64,000 nucleotides of DNA, taken from positions 2,666,001 through 2,730,000 of the forward strand of contig OY292278.1 in the NCBI GenBank assembly GCA_958496175.1. The letters run 5' to 3'. The notes under the pieces are model-generated. The model was not told where the DNA came from. It did no database searches and worked only from the letters and a program-made list of their open reading frames with translations. The DNA is from Sisyra terminalis. Its lineage: Eukaryota; Arthropoda; Insecta; Neuroptera; Sisyridae. How positions within the stretch are numbered: position 1 is the first letter of the stretch; every line of letters starts with the position of its first letter. A program made the translations under genes and the position numbers. Shown one piece after another: positions 48,760 to 62,425 of this stretch.

Positions 48760-51479
48760 GCCTTATTTTGAAAAATCGGCCATTAAAGTGGCCTTATTTC
48801 AGACGGAAAATGACATATCCATTTACGGCTCTAAAACTTCCCGGTTTAAATTCCCAGCTAATTATCCCGATAATATAATGTTTCTTTTTTTGAGAACTTG
48901 GAGAAAGATTCAAACATTAATATTCAATCAGACTAAAGCAAAAAAAACCATCCCTTATATCCGGTTTTTCCCAATTTAAATTGGCCTTGTTTTAGATTTG
49001 AAATGGAATTGTGGACGTCCTGTTACCCACAGGAAGAAAATTTCTACCGATTGAAATTCAAAAAAACGTCCCTTTTCTTAATTTCTTGAGAAAAATAAGC
49101 CTTATTTTGAAAAATCGGCCATTAAAGTGGCCTTATTTCAGACGGAAAATGTCTCATCTATTTAAGGCTCTAAAACTTCCCGGTTTAAATTCCTGGCAAA
49201 CTATCCCGATACATTAATGTTTCTTTTTTTGAGAACTTGGAGAAAGATTCAAACATTAATATTCAATCAGACTATAGCAAAAAAAAAACCATCCCTTATA
49301 TCCGGTTTTTCCCAATTTAAATTGGCCTTGTTTTAACTTTGAAATGGAATTGTGGACGTCCTGTTACCCACAGGAAGAAAATTTCTACCGATTGAAATTC
49401 AAAAAAACGTCCCTTATCTTAATTTCTTGAGAAAAATAAGCCTTATTTTGAAAAATCGGCCATTAAAGTGGCCTTATTTCAGACGGAAAATGTCTCATCT
49501 ATTTAAGGCTCTAAAACTTCCCGGTTTAAATTCCCGGCAAACTATCCCGATAAATTAATGTTTCTTTTTTTGAGAACTTGGAGAAAGATTCAAACATTAA
49601 TAATCAATCAGACTTTAGCAAAAAAAAACCATCCCTTATATCCGGTTTTTCCCAATTTAAATTGGCCTTGTTTTAGTTTTGAAATGGAATTGTAGACGTC
49701 CTGTTACCCACAGGAAGAAAATTTCTACCGATTGAAATTCAAAAAAACGTCCCTTATCTTAATTTCTTGAGAAAAATAAGCCTTATTTTGAAAAATCGGC
49801 CATTAAAGTGGCCTTATTTCAGACGGAAAATGTCTCATCTATTTAAGGCTCTAAAACTTCCCGGTTTAAATTCCCGGCAAACTATCCCGATAAATTAATG
49901 TTTCTTTTTTTGAGAACTTGGACATAGATTCAAACATTAATATTCAATCAGACTATAGCAAAAAAAAACCATCCCTTATATCCGGTTTTTCCCAATTTAA
50001 ATTGGCCTTGTTTAAATTTTGAAATGGAATTGTGGACGTCCTGTTACCCACAGGAAGAAAATTTCTTCAAATTGTAATTCACTTAAACGTCCGTAATCTT
50101 AATTACTTGAGAAAACTAGGCCTTATTTTGAAAAATCGGCCATTAAAGTGGCCTTATTTCAGACGGAAAATGACAAATCCATTTACGGCTCTAAAACTTC
50201 CCGGTTTAAATTCCCAGAAAACTATCCCGATAAATTAATGTTTCTTTTTTTGAGAACTTGGAGATAGATTCAAACATTAATATTCAATCAGACTATAGCA
50301 AAAAAAAACCATCCCTTATATCCGGTTTTTCCCAATTTAAATAGGCCTTGTATTAGCTTTGAAATGGAATTGTGGACGTCCTGTTACCCACAGGAAGAAA
50401 ATTTCTTCCGATTGTAATTCAATAAAACGTCCCTTATCTTAATTTCTTTAGAAAACTAGGCCTTATTTTGAAAAATCGGCCATTAAAGTGGCCTTATTTC
50501 AGACGGAAAATGTCATATCCATTTACGGCTCTAAAACTTCCCGGTTTAAATTCCCTGCAAACTATCCCGATAAATTAATGTTTCTTTTTTTGAGAACTTG
50601 GAGAAAGATTCAAACATTAATATTCAATCAGACTATAGCAAAAACAAACCATCCCTTATATCCGGTTTTTCCCAATTTAAATTGGCCTTGTTTTAGCTTT
50701 GAAATGGAATTGTGGACGTCCTGTTACCCACAGGAAGAAAATTTCTACCGATTGAAATTCAAAAAAACGTCCCTTATCTTAATTTCTTGAGAAAAATAAG
50801 CCTTATTTTGAAAAATCGGCCATTAAAGTGGCCTTATTTCAGACGGAAAATGTCTCATCTATTTAAGGCTCTAAAACTTCCCGGTTTAAATTCCCGGCAA
50901 ACTATCCCGATAAATTAATGTTTCTTTTTTTGAGAACTTGGAGAAAGATTCAAACATTAATAATCAATCAGACTTTAGCAAAAAAAAACCATCCCTTATA
51001 TCCGGTTTTTCCCAATTTAAATTGGCCTTGTTTTAGTTTTGAAATGGAATTGTAGACGTCCTGTTACCCACAGGAAGAAAATTTCTACCGATTGAAATTC
51101 AAAAAAACGTCCCTTTTCTTAATTTCTTGAGAAAAATAAGCCTTATTTTGAAAAATCGGCCATTAAAGTGGCCTTATTTCAGACGGAAAATGTCATATCC
51201 ATTTACGGCTCTAAAACTTCCCGGTTTAAATTCCCTGCAAACTATCCCGATAAATTAATGTTTCTTTTTTTGAGAACTTGGAGAAAGATTCAAACATTAA
51301 TATTCAATCAGACTATAGCAAAAAAAAACCATCCCTTATATCCGGTTTTTCCCAATTTAAATTGGCCTTGTTTTAGCTTTGAAATGGAATTGTGGACGTC
51401 CTGTTACCCACAGGAAGAAAATTTCTTCAAATTGTAATTCAATAAAACGTCCCTTATCTTAATTTCTTTAGAAAACTAG
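48760..51479 (+). repeat. 8-monomer higher-order repeat, copy 2 (2720 bp)
   Basis: Anchors 49011, 49352, 49692, 50032, 50372, 50712, 51052 and 51392. All markers of copy 1 are present at +2720, with the rare GTCCGTAATC and ATTACTTGAG segment at the 50032 monomer shared with copy 3. A private AAAACAAACC occurs at 50641. TTTCTAAAGAAAAC (48744) precedes this copy, where the parallel site at 51464 has TTTCTTTAGAAAAC. Confidence 0.9.
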
Positions 51480-53264
51480 GCCTTATTTTGAAAAATCGGC
51501 CATTAAAGTGGCCTTATTTCAGACGGAAAATGACATATCCATTTACGGCTCTAAAACTTCCCGGTTTAAATTCCCAGCTAATTATCCCGATAATATAATG
51601 TTTCTTTTTTTGAGAACTTGGAGAAAGATTCAAACATTAATATTCAATCAGACTAAAGCAAAAAAAACCATCCCTTATATCCGGTTTTTCCCAATTTAAA
51701 TTGGCCTTGTTTTAGATTTGAAATGGAATTGTGGACGTCCTGTTACCCACAGGAAGAAAATTTCTACCGATTGAAATTCAAAAAAACGTCCCTTTTCTTA
51801 ATTTCTTGAGAAAAATAAGCCTTATTTTGAAAAATCGGCCATTAAAGTGGCCTTATTTCAGACGGAAAATGTCTCATCTATTTAAGGCTCTAAAACTTCC
51901 CGGTTTAAATTCCTGGCAAACTATCCCGATACATTAATGTTTCTTTTTTTGAGAACTTGGAGAAAGATTCAAACATTAATATTCAATCAGACTATAGCAA
52001 AAAAAAAACCATCCCTTATATCCGGTTTTTCCCAATTTAAATTGGCCTTGTTTTAACTTTGAAATGGAATTGTGGACGTCCTGTTACCCACAGGAAGAAA
52101 ATTTCTACCGATTGAAATTCAAAAAAACGTCCCTTATCTTAATTTCTTGAGAAAAATAAGCCTTATTTTGAAAAATCGGCCATTAAAGTGGCCTTATTTC
52201 AGACGGAAAATGTCTCATCTATTTAAGGCTCTAAAACTTCCCGGTTTAAATTCCCGGCAAACTATCCCGATAAATTAATGTTTCTTTTTTTGAGAACTTG
52301 GAGAAAGATTCAAACATTAATAATCAATCAGACTTTAGCAAAAAAAAACCATCCCTTATATCCGGTTTTTCCCAATTTAAATTGGCCTTGTTTTAGTTTT
52401 GAAATGGAATTGTAGACGTCCTGTTACCCACAGGAAGAAAATTTCTACCGATTGAAATTCAAAAAAACGTCCCTTATCTTAATTTCTTGAGAAAAATAAG
52501 CCTTATTTTGAAAAATCGGCCATTAAAGTGGCCTTATTTCAGACGGAAAATGTCTCATCTATTTAAGGCTCTAAAACTTCCCGGTTTAAATTCCCGGCAA
52601 ACTATCCCGATAAATTAATGTTTCTTTTTTTGAGAACTTGGACATAGATTCAAACATTAATATTCAATCAGACTATAGCAAAAAAAAACCATCCCTTATA
52701 TCCGGTTTTTCCCAATTTAAATTGGCCTTGTTTAAATTTTGAAATGGAATTGTGGACGTCCTGTTACCCACAGGAAGAAAATTTCTTCAAATTGTAATTC
52801 ACTTAAACGTCCGTAATCTTAATTACTTGAGAAAACTAGGCCTTATTTTGAAAAATCGGCCATTAAAGTGGCCTTATTTCAGACGGAAAATGACAAATCC
52901 ATTTACGGCTCTAAAACTTCCCGGTTTAAATTCCCAGAAAACTATCCCGATAAATTAATGTTTCTTTTTTTGAGAACTTGGAGATAGATTCAAACATTAA
53001 TATTCAATCAGACTATAGCAAAAAAAAACCATCCCTTATATCCGGTTTTTCCCAATTTAAATAGGCCTTGTATTAGCTTTGAAATGGAATTGTGGACGTC
53101 CTGTTACCCACAGGAAGAAAATTTCTTCCGATTGTAATTCAATAAAACGTCCCTTATCTTAATTTCTTTAGAAAACTAGGCCTTATTTTGAAAAATCGGC
53201 CATTAAAGTGGCCTTATTTCAGACGGAAAATGTCATATCCATTTACGGCTCTAAAACTTCCCGG
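51480..53264 (+). repeat. 8-monomer higher-order repeat, partial copy 3
   Basis: Anchors 51731, 52072, 52412, 52752 and 53092 follow copy 2 at +2720. The match stops at about 53265, where copy 2 has CCCGGTTTAAATTCCCTGC and this region has CCCGGATTAAATTCCCGGC with CAAAG. So about 66% of a third copy remains before a switch to another monomer type. Confidence 0.88.
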
Positions 53265-54452
53265 ATTAAATTCCCGGCAAAGTATCCCGATACATTAATG
53301 TTTCTTTTTTTGAGAACGTGGAGAAAGATTCAAACATTAATATTCAATCAGACTATAGCAAAAAAAAACCATCCCTTATATCCGGTTTTTCCCAATTTAA
53401 ATTGGCCTTGTTTTAGCTTTGAAATGGAATTGTGGACGTCCTGTTACCCACAGGAAGAAAATTTCTTCCGATTGTAATTCAATAAAACGTCCCTTATCTT
53501 AATTTCTTTAGAAAACTAGGCCTTATTTTGAAAAATCGGCCATTAAAGTGGCCTTATTTCAGACGGAAAATGTCATATCCATTTACGGCTCTAAAACTTC
53601 CCGGTTTAAATTCCTGGCAAACTATCCCGATACATTAATGTTTCTTTTTTTGAGAACTTGGAGAAAGATTCAAACATTAATATTCAATCAGACTATAGCA
53701 AAAAAAAAACCATCCCTTATATCCGGTTTTTCCCAATTTAAATTGGCCTTGTTTTAACTTTGAAATGGAATTGTGGACGTCCTGTTACCCACAGGAAGAA
53801 AATTTCTACGGATTGAAATTCAAAAAAACGTCCCTTATCTTAATTTCTTGAGAAAAATAAGCCTTATTTTGAAAAATCGGCCATTAAAGTGGCCTTATTT
53901 CAGACGGAAAATGACATATCCATTTACGGCTCGAAAACTTCCCGGTTTAAATTCCCGGCAAACTATCCCGATAAATTAATGTTTCTTTTTTTGAGAACTT
54001 GGAGAAAGATTCAAGCATTAATATTCAATCAGACTATAGCAAAAAAAAACCATCCCTTATATCCGGTTTTTCCCAATTTAAATTGGCCTTTTTTTAGCTT
54101 TGAAATGGAATTGTGGACGTCCTGTTACCCACAGGAAGAAAATTTCTTCCGATTGTAATTCAATAAAACGTCCCTTATCTTAATTTCTTGAGAAAACTAA
54201 GCCTTATTTTGAAAAATCGGCCATTAAAGTGGCCTTATTTCAGACGGAAAATGTCATATCCATTTACGGCTCTAAAACTTCCCGGTTTAAATTCCCGGCA
54301 AACTATCCCGATAAATTAATGTTTCTTTTTTTGAGAACTTGGAGAAAGATTCAAACATTAATATTCAATCAGACTTTAGCAAAAAAAAACCATCCCTTAT
54401 ATCCGGTTTTTCCCAATTTAAATTGGCCTTGTTTTAACTTTGAAATGGAATT
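53265..54452 (+). repeat. Monomers before long unit 3
   Basis: Anchors 53432, 53773 and 54113. Markers are CTACGGATTG (53806), GGCTCGAAAAC (53929) and GGCCTTTTTTTAGC (54086). The last two appear again near 58720 and 58880, so pieces of this stretch are shared with the region after long unit 4. Confidence 0.8.
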
Positions 54453-55149
54453 GTGGACGTCCTGTTACCCACAGGAAGAAAATTTCTTTCCATTGTTATT
54501 TATTAGATAGCCTTAAATCTACAAACATTGATATAACAAGGGCTAAATTCATTTTCTAAATTATTACTTTTTTCAAACAATTCTAATTTGTTGGCAATTC
54601 GAATTGTTTAGAATTTTGAATTAAGACAACGCCACAATGTGTTTCGAATTTAGTTGGAAGCTATGAGTACATCCACCTGACTCACAGGTGGCACTAAAAA
54701 CTTAAGGTGGTTAAGTGACATTACATGTCAAGAGTTCACACGTTCTAGCATAGATGGAAAGACAGCAGATGTCAATTTGACAACTAACTTTTGATAGTAT
54801 TTCAAATTTTAATTGTATATAATATTAAAATTTAATTGTATTTCTTCACATTGTAAATCACTAAAAAGCCTTAAATCTAAAAACGTTGAGAAAACAAGGC
54901 CTTATATTGAAAAAACACCCTTTTAAACGGCCTAATTTCTGACGGAAAATGTCACATCAATTTACGGCTCTAAAACTTCCCGGTTTAAATTCCCGGCAAA
55001 CTATCCCGATAAATTAATGTTTCTTTTTTTGAGAACGTGGAGAAAGATTCAAACATTAATATTCAATCAGACTATAGCAAAAGAAAACATCCCTTATATC
55101 CGGTTTTTCCCAATTTAAATTGGCCTTGTTTAAATTTTGAAATGGAATT
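54453..55149 (+). repeat. 697-bp long unit, copy 3
   Basis: Same length and layout as copies 1 and 2; the extra segment is about 54553-54838. The 161-bp core is unchanged. It shares ATTATTACTTTTTT and AAAAACACCC with copy 4. The only difference from copy 4 that I noticed in the extra segment is AAGGGCTAAATTC against AAGGCCTAAATTC; near the downstream join this copy has AAAATGTCACATC where copy 4 has AAAATGGCACATC. Confidence 0.93.
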
Positions 55150-57188
55150 GTGGACGTCCTGTTACCCACAGGAAGAAAATTTCTTCAAATTGTTATTCAC
55201 TTAAACGTCCGTAATCTTAATTACTTGAGAAAACTAGGCCTAATTTTCAAAAATCTGTCATTAAACAGGCCTTATTTCAGACGGAAAATGTCACGTCAAT
55301 TTACGGCTCTAAAACTTCCAGGTTTAAATTCCCAGAAAACTATCCCGATAAATTAATGTTTCTTTTTTTGAGAACTTGGAGATAGATTCAAACATTAATA
55401 TTCAATCAGACTATAGCAAAAGAAAACATCCCTTATATACGGTTTTTCCCAATTTAAATTGGCCTTGTTTTAGCTTTGAAATGGAATTGTGGACGTCCTG
55501 TTACCCACAGGAAGAAAATTTCTTCAAATTGTAATTCACTTAATCGTCCCTAATCTTAATTTCTTGAGAAAACTAGGCCTTATTTTGAAAAATCTGTCAT
55601 TAAACAGGCCTTATTTCAGACGGAAAATGTCACGTCAATTTACGGCTCTAAAACTTCCAGGTTTAAATTCCCAGCAAACTATCCCGATAAATTAATGATT
55701 CTTTTTTTGAGAACTTGGAGATAGATTCAAACATTAATATTCAATCAGACTATAGCAAAAAAAAACCATCCCTTATATCCGGTTTTTCCCAATTTAAATT
55801 GGCCTTGTTTTAGCTTTGAAATGGAATTGTGGACGTCCTGTTACCCACAGGAAGAAAATTTCTTCAAATTGTAATTCAATAAAACGTTCTTATCTTAATT
55901 TCTTTAGAAAACTAAGCCTTATTTTGAAAAATCGGCCATTAAAGTGGCCTTATTTCAGACGGAAAATGTCATATCCATTTACGGCTCTAAAACTTCCCGG
56001 ATTAAATTCCCGGCAAAGTATCCCGATACATTAATGTTTATTTTTTTGAGAACTTGGAGAAAGATTCAAACATTAATATTCAATCAGACTATAGCAAAAA
56101 AAAACCATCCCTTATATCCGGTTTTTCCCAATTTAAATTGGCCTTGTTTTAGCTTTGAAATGGAATTGTGGACGTCCTGTTACCCACAGGAAGAAAATTT
56201 CTTCCGATTGTAATTCAATAAAACGTCCCTTATCTTAATTTCTTTAGAAAACTAGGCCTTATTTTGAAAAATCGGCCATTAAAGTGGCCTTATATCAGAC
56301 GGAAAATGTCATATCCATTTACGGCTCTAAAACTTCCCGGTTTAAATTCCTGGCAAACTATCCCGATACATTAATGTTTCTTTTTTTGAGAACTTGGAGA
56401 AAGATTCAAACATTAATATTCAATCAGACTATAGCAAAAAAAAAACCATCCCTTATATCCGGTTTTTCCCAATTTAAATTGGCCTTGTTTTAACTTTGAA
56501 ATGGAATTGTGGACGTCCTGTTACCCACAGGAAGAAAATTTCTACGGATTGAAATTCAAAAAAACGTCCCTTATCTTAATTTCTTGAGAAAAATAAGCCT
56601 TATTTTGAAAAATCGGCCATTAAAGTGGCCTTATTTCAGACGGAAAATGTCTCATCTATTTAAGGCTCTAAAACTTCCCGGTTTAAATTCCCGGCAAACT
56701 ATCCCGATAAATTAATGTTTCTTTTTTTGAGAACTTGGAGAAAGATTCAAACATTAATATTCAATCAGACTTTAGCAAAAAAAAACCATCCCTTATATCC
56801 GGTTTTTCCCAATTTAAATTGGCCTTGTTTTAACTTTGAAATGGAATTGTGGACGTCCTGTTACCCACAGGAAGAAAATTTCTACCGATTGAAATTCAAA
56901 AAAACGTCCCTTATCTTAATTTCTTGAGAAAAATAAGCCTTATTTTGAAAAATCGGCCATTAAAGTGGCCTTATTTCAGACGGAAAATGTCTCATCTATT
57001 TAAGGCTCTAAAACTTCCCGGTTTAAATTCCCGGCAAACTATCCCGATAAATTAATGTTTCTTTTTTTGAGAACTTGGAGAAAGATTCAAACATTAATAT
57101 TCAATCAGACTTTAGCAAAAAAAAACCATCCCTTATATCCGGTTTTTCCCAATTTAAATTGGCCTTGTTTTAACTTTGAAATGGAATT
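55150..57188 (+). repeat. Six monomers between long units 3 and 4
   Basis: Anchors 55150, 55489, 55829, 56168, 56509 and 56849. With long unit 3 they make a 2736-bp block whose first part is repeated after long unit 4. Markers are TTGTTATTCACTTAAACG, GGCCTAATTTTCAAAAATC, ATTAATGATTC (55693) and AAAACGTTCTTATC with two bases missing (55883). The last two monomers (C' type) match those at 34388-35068. Confidence 0.85.
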
Positions 57189-57885
57189 GTGGACGTCCTG
57201 TTACCCACAGGAAGAAAATTTCTTTCCATTGTTATTTATTAGATAGCCTTAAATCTACAAACATTGATATAACAAGGCCTAAATTCATTTTCTAAATTAT
57301 TACTTTTTTCAAACAATTCTAATTTGTTGGCAATTCGAATTGTTTAGAATTTTGAATTAAGACAACGCCACAATGTGTTTCGAATTTAGTTGGAAGCTAT
57401 GAGTACATCCACCTGACTCACAGGTGGCACTAAAAACTTAAGGTGGTTAAGTGACATTACATGTCAAGAGTTCACACGTTCTAGCATAGATGGAAAGACA
57501 GCAGATGTCAATTTGACAACTAACTTTTGATAGTATTTCAAATTTTAATTGTATATAATATTAAAATTTAATTGTATTTCTTCACATTGTAAATCACTAA
57601 AAAGCCTTAAATCTAAAAACGTTGAGAAAACAAGGCCTTATATTGAAAAAACACCCTTTTAAACGGCCTAATTTCTGACGGAAAATGGCACATCAATTTA
57701 CGGCTCTGAAACTTCCCGGTTTAAATTCCCGGCAAACTATCCCGATAAATTAATGTTTCTTTTTTTGAGAACGTGGAGAAAGATTCAAACATTAATATTC
57801 AATCAGACTATAGCAAAAGAAAACATCCCTTATATCCGGTTTTTCCCAATTTAAATTGGCCTTGTTTAAATTTTGAAATGGAATT
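57189..57885 (+). repeat. 697-bp long unit, copy 4
   Basis: Lies 2736 bp after copy 3 and is nearly identical to it, so it arose by duplication of a block rather than by a new insertion. The extra segment is about 57289-57574. The 161-bp core is unchanged. Confidence 0.93.
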
Positions 57886-58950
57886 GTGGACGTCCTGTTA
57901 CCCACAGGAAGAAAATTTCTTCAAATTGTTATTCACTTAAACGTCCGTAATCTTAATTACTTGAGAAAACTAGGCCTAATTTTCAAAAATCTGTCATTAA
58001 ACAGGCCTTATTTCAGACGGAAAATGTCACGTCAATTTACGGCTCTAAAACTTCCAGGTTTAAATTCCCAGAAAACTATCCCGATAAATTAATGTTTCTT
58101 TTTTTGAGAACTTGGAGATAGATTCAAACATTAATATTCAATCAGACTATAGCAAAAGAAAACATCCCTTATATCCGGTTTTTCCCAATTTAAATTGGCC
58201 TTGTTTTAGCTTTGAAATGGAATTGTGGACGTCCTGTTACCCACAGGAAGAAAATTTCTTCAAATTGTTATTCACTTAAACGTCCGTAATCTTAATTACT
58301 TGAGAAAACTAGGCCTAATTTTCAAAAATCTGTCATTAAACAGGCCTTATTTCAGACGGAAAATGTCACGTCAATTTACGGCTCTAAAACTTCCAGGTTT
58401 AAATTCCCAGCAAACTATCCCGATAAATTAATGATTCTTTTTTTGAGAACTTGGAGATAGATTCAAACATTAATATTCAATCAGACTATAGCAAAAAAAA
58501 ACCATCCCTTATATCCGGTTTTTCCCAATTTAAATTGGCCTTGTTTTAGCTTTGAAATGGAATTGTGGACGTCCTGTTACCCACAGGAAGAAAATTTCTT
58601 CAAATTGTAATTCAATAAAACGTTCTTATCTTAATTTCTTTAGAAAACTAGGTCTTATTTTGAAAAATCGGCCATTAAAGTGGCCTTATTTCAGACGGAA
58701 AATGACATATCCATTTACGGCTCGAAAACTTCCCGGTTTAAATTCCCAGCAAATTATCCCGATAAATTAATGTTTCTTTTTTTGAGAACTTGGAGAAAGA
58801 TTCAAGCATTAATATTCAATCAGACTAAAGCAAAAAAAAACCATCCCTTATATCCGGTTTTTCCCAATTTAAATTGGCCTTTTTTTAGCTTTGAAATGGA
58901 ATTGTGGACGTCCTGTTACCCACAGGAAGAAAATTTCTTCCGATTGTAAT
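57886..58950 (+). repeat. Second copy of the post-long-unit monomers
   Basis: Anchors 57886, 58225, 58565 and 58904 correspond to 55150, 55489, 55829 and 56168 at +2736. The 58565 monomer keeps the rare CGTTCTTATC and the upstream ATTAATGATTC. The 58225 monomer, however, has the TTGTTATTCACTTAAACG type of its left neighbour instead of the type at 55489, a sign of local conversion. The correspondence fades beyond about 58950. Confidence 0.82.
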
Positions 58951-61900
58951 TCAATAAAACGTCCCTTATCTTAATTTCTTGAGAAAACTAAGCCTTATTT
59001 TGAAAAATCGGCCATTAAAGTGGCCTTATTTCAGACGGAAAATGTCATATCCATTTACGGCTCTAAAACTTCCCGGTTTAAATTCCCAGCAAACTATCCC
59101 GATACATTAATGTTTATTTTTTTGAGAACGTGGAGAAAGATTCAAACATTAATATTCAATCAGACTATAGCAAAAAAAAACCATCCCTTATATCCGGTTT
59201 TTCCCAATTTAAATTGGCCTTGTTTTAGCTTTGAAATGGAATTGTGGACGTCCTGTTACCCACAGGAAGAAAATTTCTTCCGATTGTATTTCAATAAAAC
59301 GTCCCTTATCTTAATTTCTTGAGAAAACTAGGCCTTATTTTGAAAAATCGGCCATTAAAGTGGCCTTATTTCAGACGGAAAATGTCATATCCATTTACGG
59401 CTCTAAAACTTCCCGGATTAAATTCCCGGCAAAGTATCCCGATACATTAATGTTTATTTTTTTGAGAACGTGGAGAAAGATTCAAACATTAATATTCAAT
59501 CAGACTATAGAAAAAAAAAACCATCCCTTATATCCGGTTTTTCCCAATTTAAATTGGCCTTGTTTTAGCTTTGAAATGGAATTGTGGACGTCCTGTTACC
59601 CACAGGAAGAAAATTTCTTCCGATTGTATTTCAATAAAACGTCCCTTATCTTAATTTCTTGAGAAAACTAGGCCTTATTTTGAAAAATCGGCCATTAAAG
59701 TGGCCTTATTTCAGACGGAAAATGTCATATCCATTTACGGCTCTAAAACTTCCCGGATTAAATTCCCGGCAAAGTATCCCGATACATTAATGTTTATTTT
59801 TTTGAGAACGTGGAGAAAGATTCAAACATTAATATTCAATCAGACTATAGAAAAAAAAAACCATCCCTTATATCCGGTTTTTCCCAATTTAAATTGGCCT
59901 TGTTTTAGCTTTGAAATGGAATTGTGGACGTCCTGTTACCCACAGGAAGAAAATTTCTTCCGATTGTAATTCAATAAAACGTCCCTTATCTTAATTTCTT
60001 GAGAAAACTAAGCCTTATTTTGAAAAATCGGCCATTAAAGGGGCCTTATTTCAGACGGAAAATGTCATATCCATTTACGGCTCTAAAACTTCCCGGATTA
60101 AATTCCCGGCAAAGTATCCCGATACATTAATGTTTATTTTTTTGAGAACTTGGAGAAAGATTCAAACATTAATATTCAATCAGACTATAGCAAAAAAAAA
60201 CCATCCCTTATATCCGGTTTTTCCCAATTTAAATTGGCCTTGTTTTAGCTTTGAAATGGAATTGTGGACGTCCTGTTACCCACTGGAAGAAAATTTCTTC
60301 CGATTGTAATTCAATAAAACGTCCCTTATCTTAATTTCTTGGGAAAACTAGGCCTTATTTTGAAAAATCGGCCATTAAACTGGCCTTATTTCAGACGGAA
60401 AATGGCACATCAATTTACGGCTCTAAAACTTCCCGCTTTAAATTCCCGGCAAACTATTTCAAAAATAAATGTTTCTTTTTTTGAGAACGTGGAGAAAGTT
60501 TCAAACATTAATATTCAATCAGACTATAGCAAAAAAAAAACCATCCCTTATATCCGGTTTTTCCCAATTTAAATTGGCCTTGTTTTAGCTTTGAAATGGA
60601 ATTGTGGACGTCCTGTTACCCACAGGAAGAAAATTTCTTCAAATTGTAATTCACTTAAACGTCCCTAATCTTAATTTCTTGAGAAAACTAAGCCTTATTT
60701 TGAAAAATCGGCCATTAAAGTGGCCTTATTTCAGACGGAAAATGTCAAATCCATTTACGGCTCTAAAACTTCCCGGTTTAAATTCCTGGCAAACTATCCC
60801 GATACATTAATGTTTCTTTTTTTGAGAACTTGGAGAAAGATTCAAACATTAATATTCAATCAGACTATAGCAAAAAAAAAACCATCCCTTATATCCGGTT
60901 TTTCCCAATTTAAATTGGCCTTGTTTTAGCTTTGAAATGGAATTGTGGACGTCCTGTTACCCACAGGAAGAAAATTTCTTCCGATTGTAATTCAATAAAA
61001 CGTCCCTTATCTTAATTTCTTGAGAAAACTAGGCCTTATTTAGAACAATCGGCCATTAAAGTGGCCTTATTTCAGACGGAAAATGTCATATCCATTTACG
61101 GCTCTAAAACTTCCCGGATTAAATTCCCGGCAAAGTATCCCGATACATTAATGTTTATTTTTTTGAGAACGTGGAGAAAGATTCAAACATTAATATTCAA
61201 TCAGACTATAGCAAAAAAAAACCATCCCTTATATCCGGTTTTTCCCAATTTAAATTGGCCTTGTTTTAGCTTTGAAATGGAATTGTGGACGTCCTGTTAC
61301 CCACAGGAAGAAAATTTCTTCCGATTGTAATTCAATAAAACGTCCCTTATCTTAATTTCTTGAGAAAACTAAGCCTTATTTTGAAAAATCGGCCATTAAA
61401 GTGGCCTTATTTCAGACGGAAAATGTCATATCCATTTACGGCTCTAAAACTTCCCGGATTAAATTCCCGGCAAAGTATCCCGATACATTAATGTTTCTTT
61501 TTTTGAGAACTTGGAGAAAGATTCAAACATTAATATTCAATGAGACTATAGCAAAAAAAAACCATCCCTTATATCCGGTTTTTCCCAATTTAAATTGGCC
61601 TTGTTTTAGCTTTGAAATGGAATTGTGGACGTCCTGTTACCCACAGGAAGAAAATTTCTTCCGATTGTAATTCAATAAAACGTCCCTTATCTTAATTTCT
61701 TGGGAAAACTAGGCCTTATTTTGAAAAATCGGCCATTAAAGTGGCCTTATTTCAGACGGAAAATGTCATATCCATTTACGGCTCTAAAACTTCCCGGTTT
61801 AAATTCCCAGCAAACTATCCCGATAAATTAATGTTTCTTTTTTTGAGAACTTGGAGAAAGATTCAAACATTAATATTCAATCAGACTATAGCAAAAAAAA

Positions 61901-62409
61901 CCATCCCTTATATCCGGTTTTTCCCAATTTAAATTGGCCTTGTTTTAGCTTTGAAATGGAATTGTGGACGTCCTGTTACCCACAGGAAGAAAATTTCTTC
62001 CGATTGTAATTCAATAAAACGTCCCTTATCTTAATTTCTTGGGAAAACTAGGCCTTATTTTGAAAAATCGGCCATTAAACTGGCCTTATTTCAGACGGAA
62101 AATGGCACATCAATTTACGGCTCTAAAACTTCCCGCTTTAAATTCCCGGCAAACTATTTCAAAAATAAATGTTTCTTTTTTTGAGAACGTGGAGAAAGTT
62201 TCAAACATTAATATTCAATCAGACTATAGCAAAAAAAAAACCATCCCTTATATCCGGTATTTCCCAATTTAAATTGGCCTTGTTTTAGCTTTGAAATGGA
62301 ATTGTGGACGTCCTGTTACCCACAGGAAGAAAATTTCTTCCGATTGTAATTCAATAAAACGTCCCTTATCTTAATTTCTTGAGAAAACTAGGCCTTATTT
62401 TGAAAAATC

Positions 62410-62425
62410 GGCCATTAAAGTGGCC
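62410..62425. other. Dyad variant 1 GGCCA-TTAAAG-TGGCC (example)
   Basis: Perfect 5-bp arms with a 6-base spacer. It is the usual form in the right two thirds of the window (spacer TTAAAG or TTAAAC). It sits between two GGCCTTATTT words and is replaced by variant 2 in other monomers. Confidence 0.75.
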
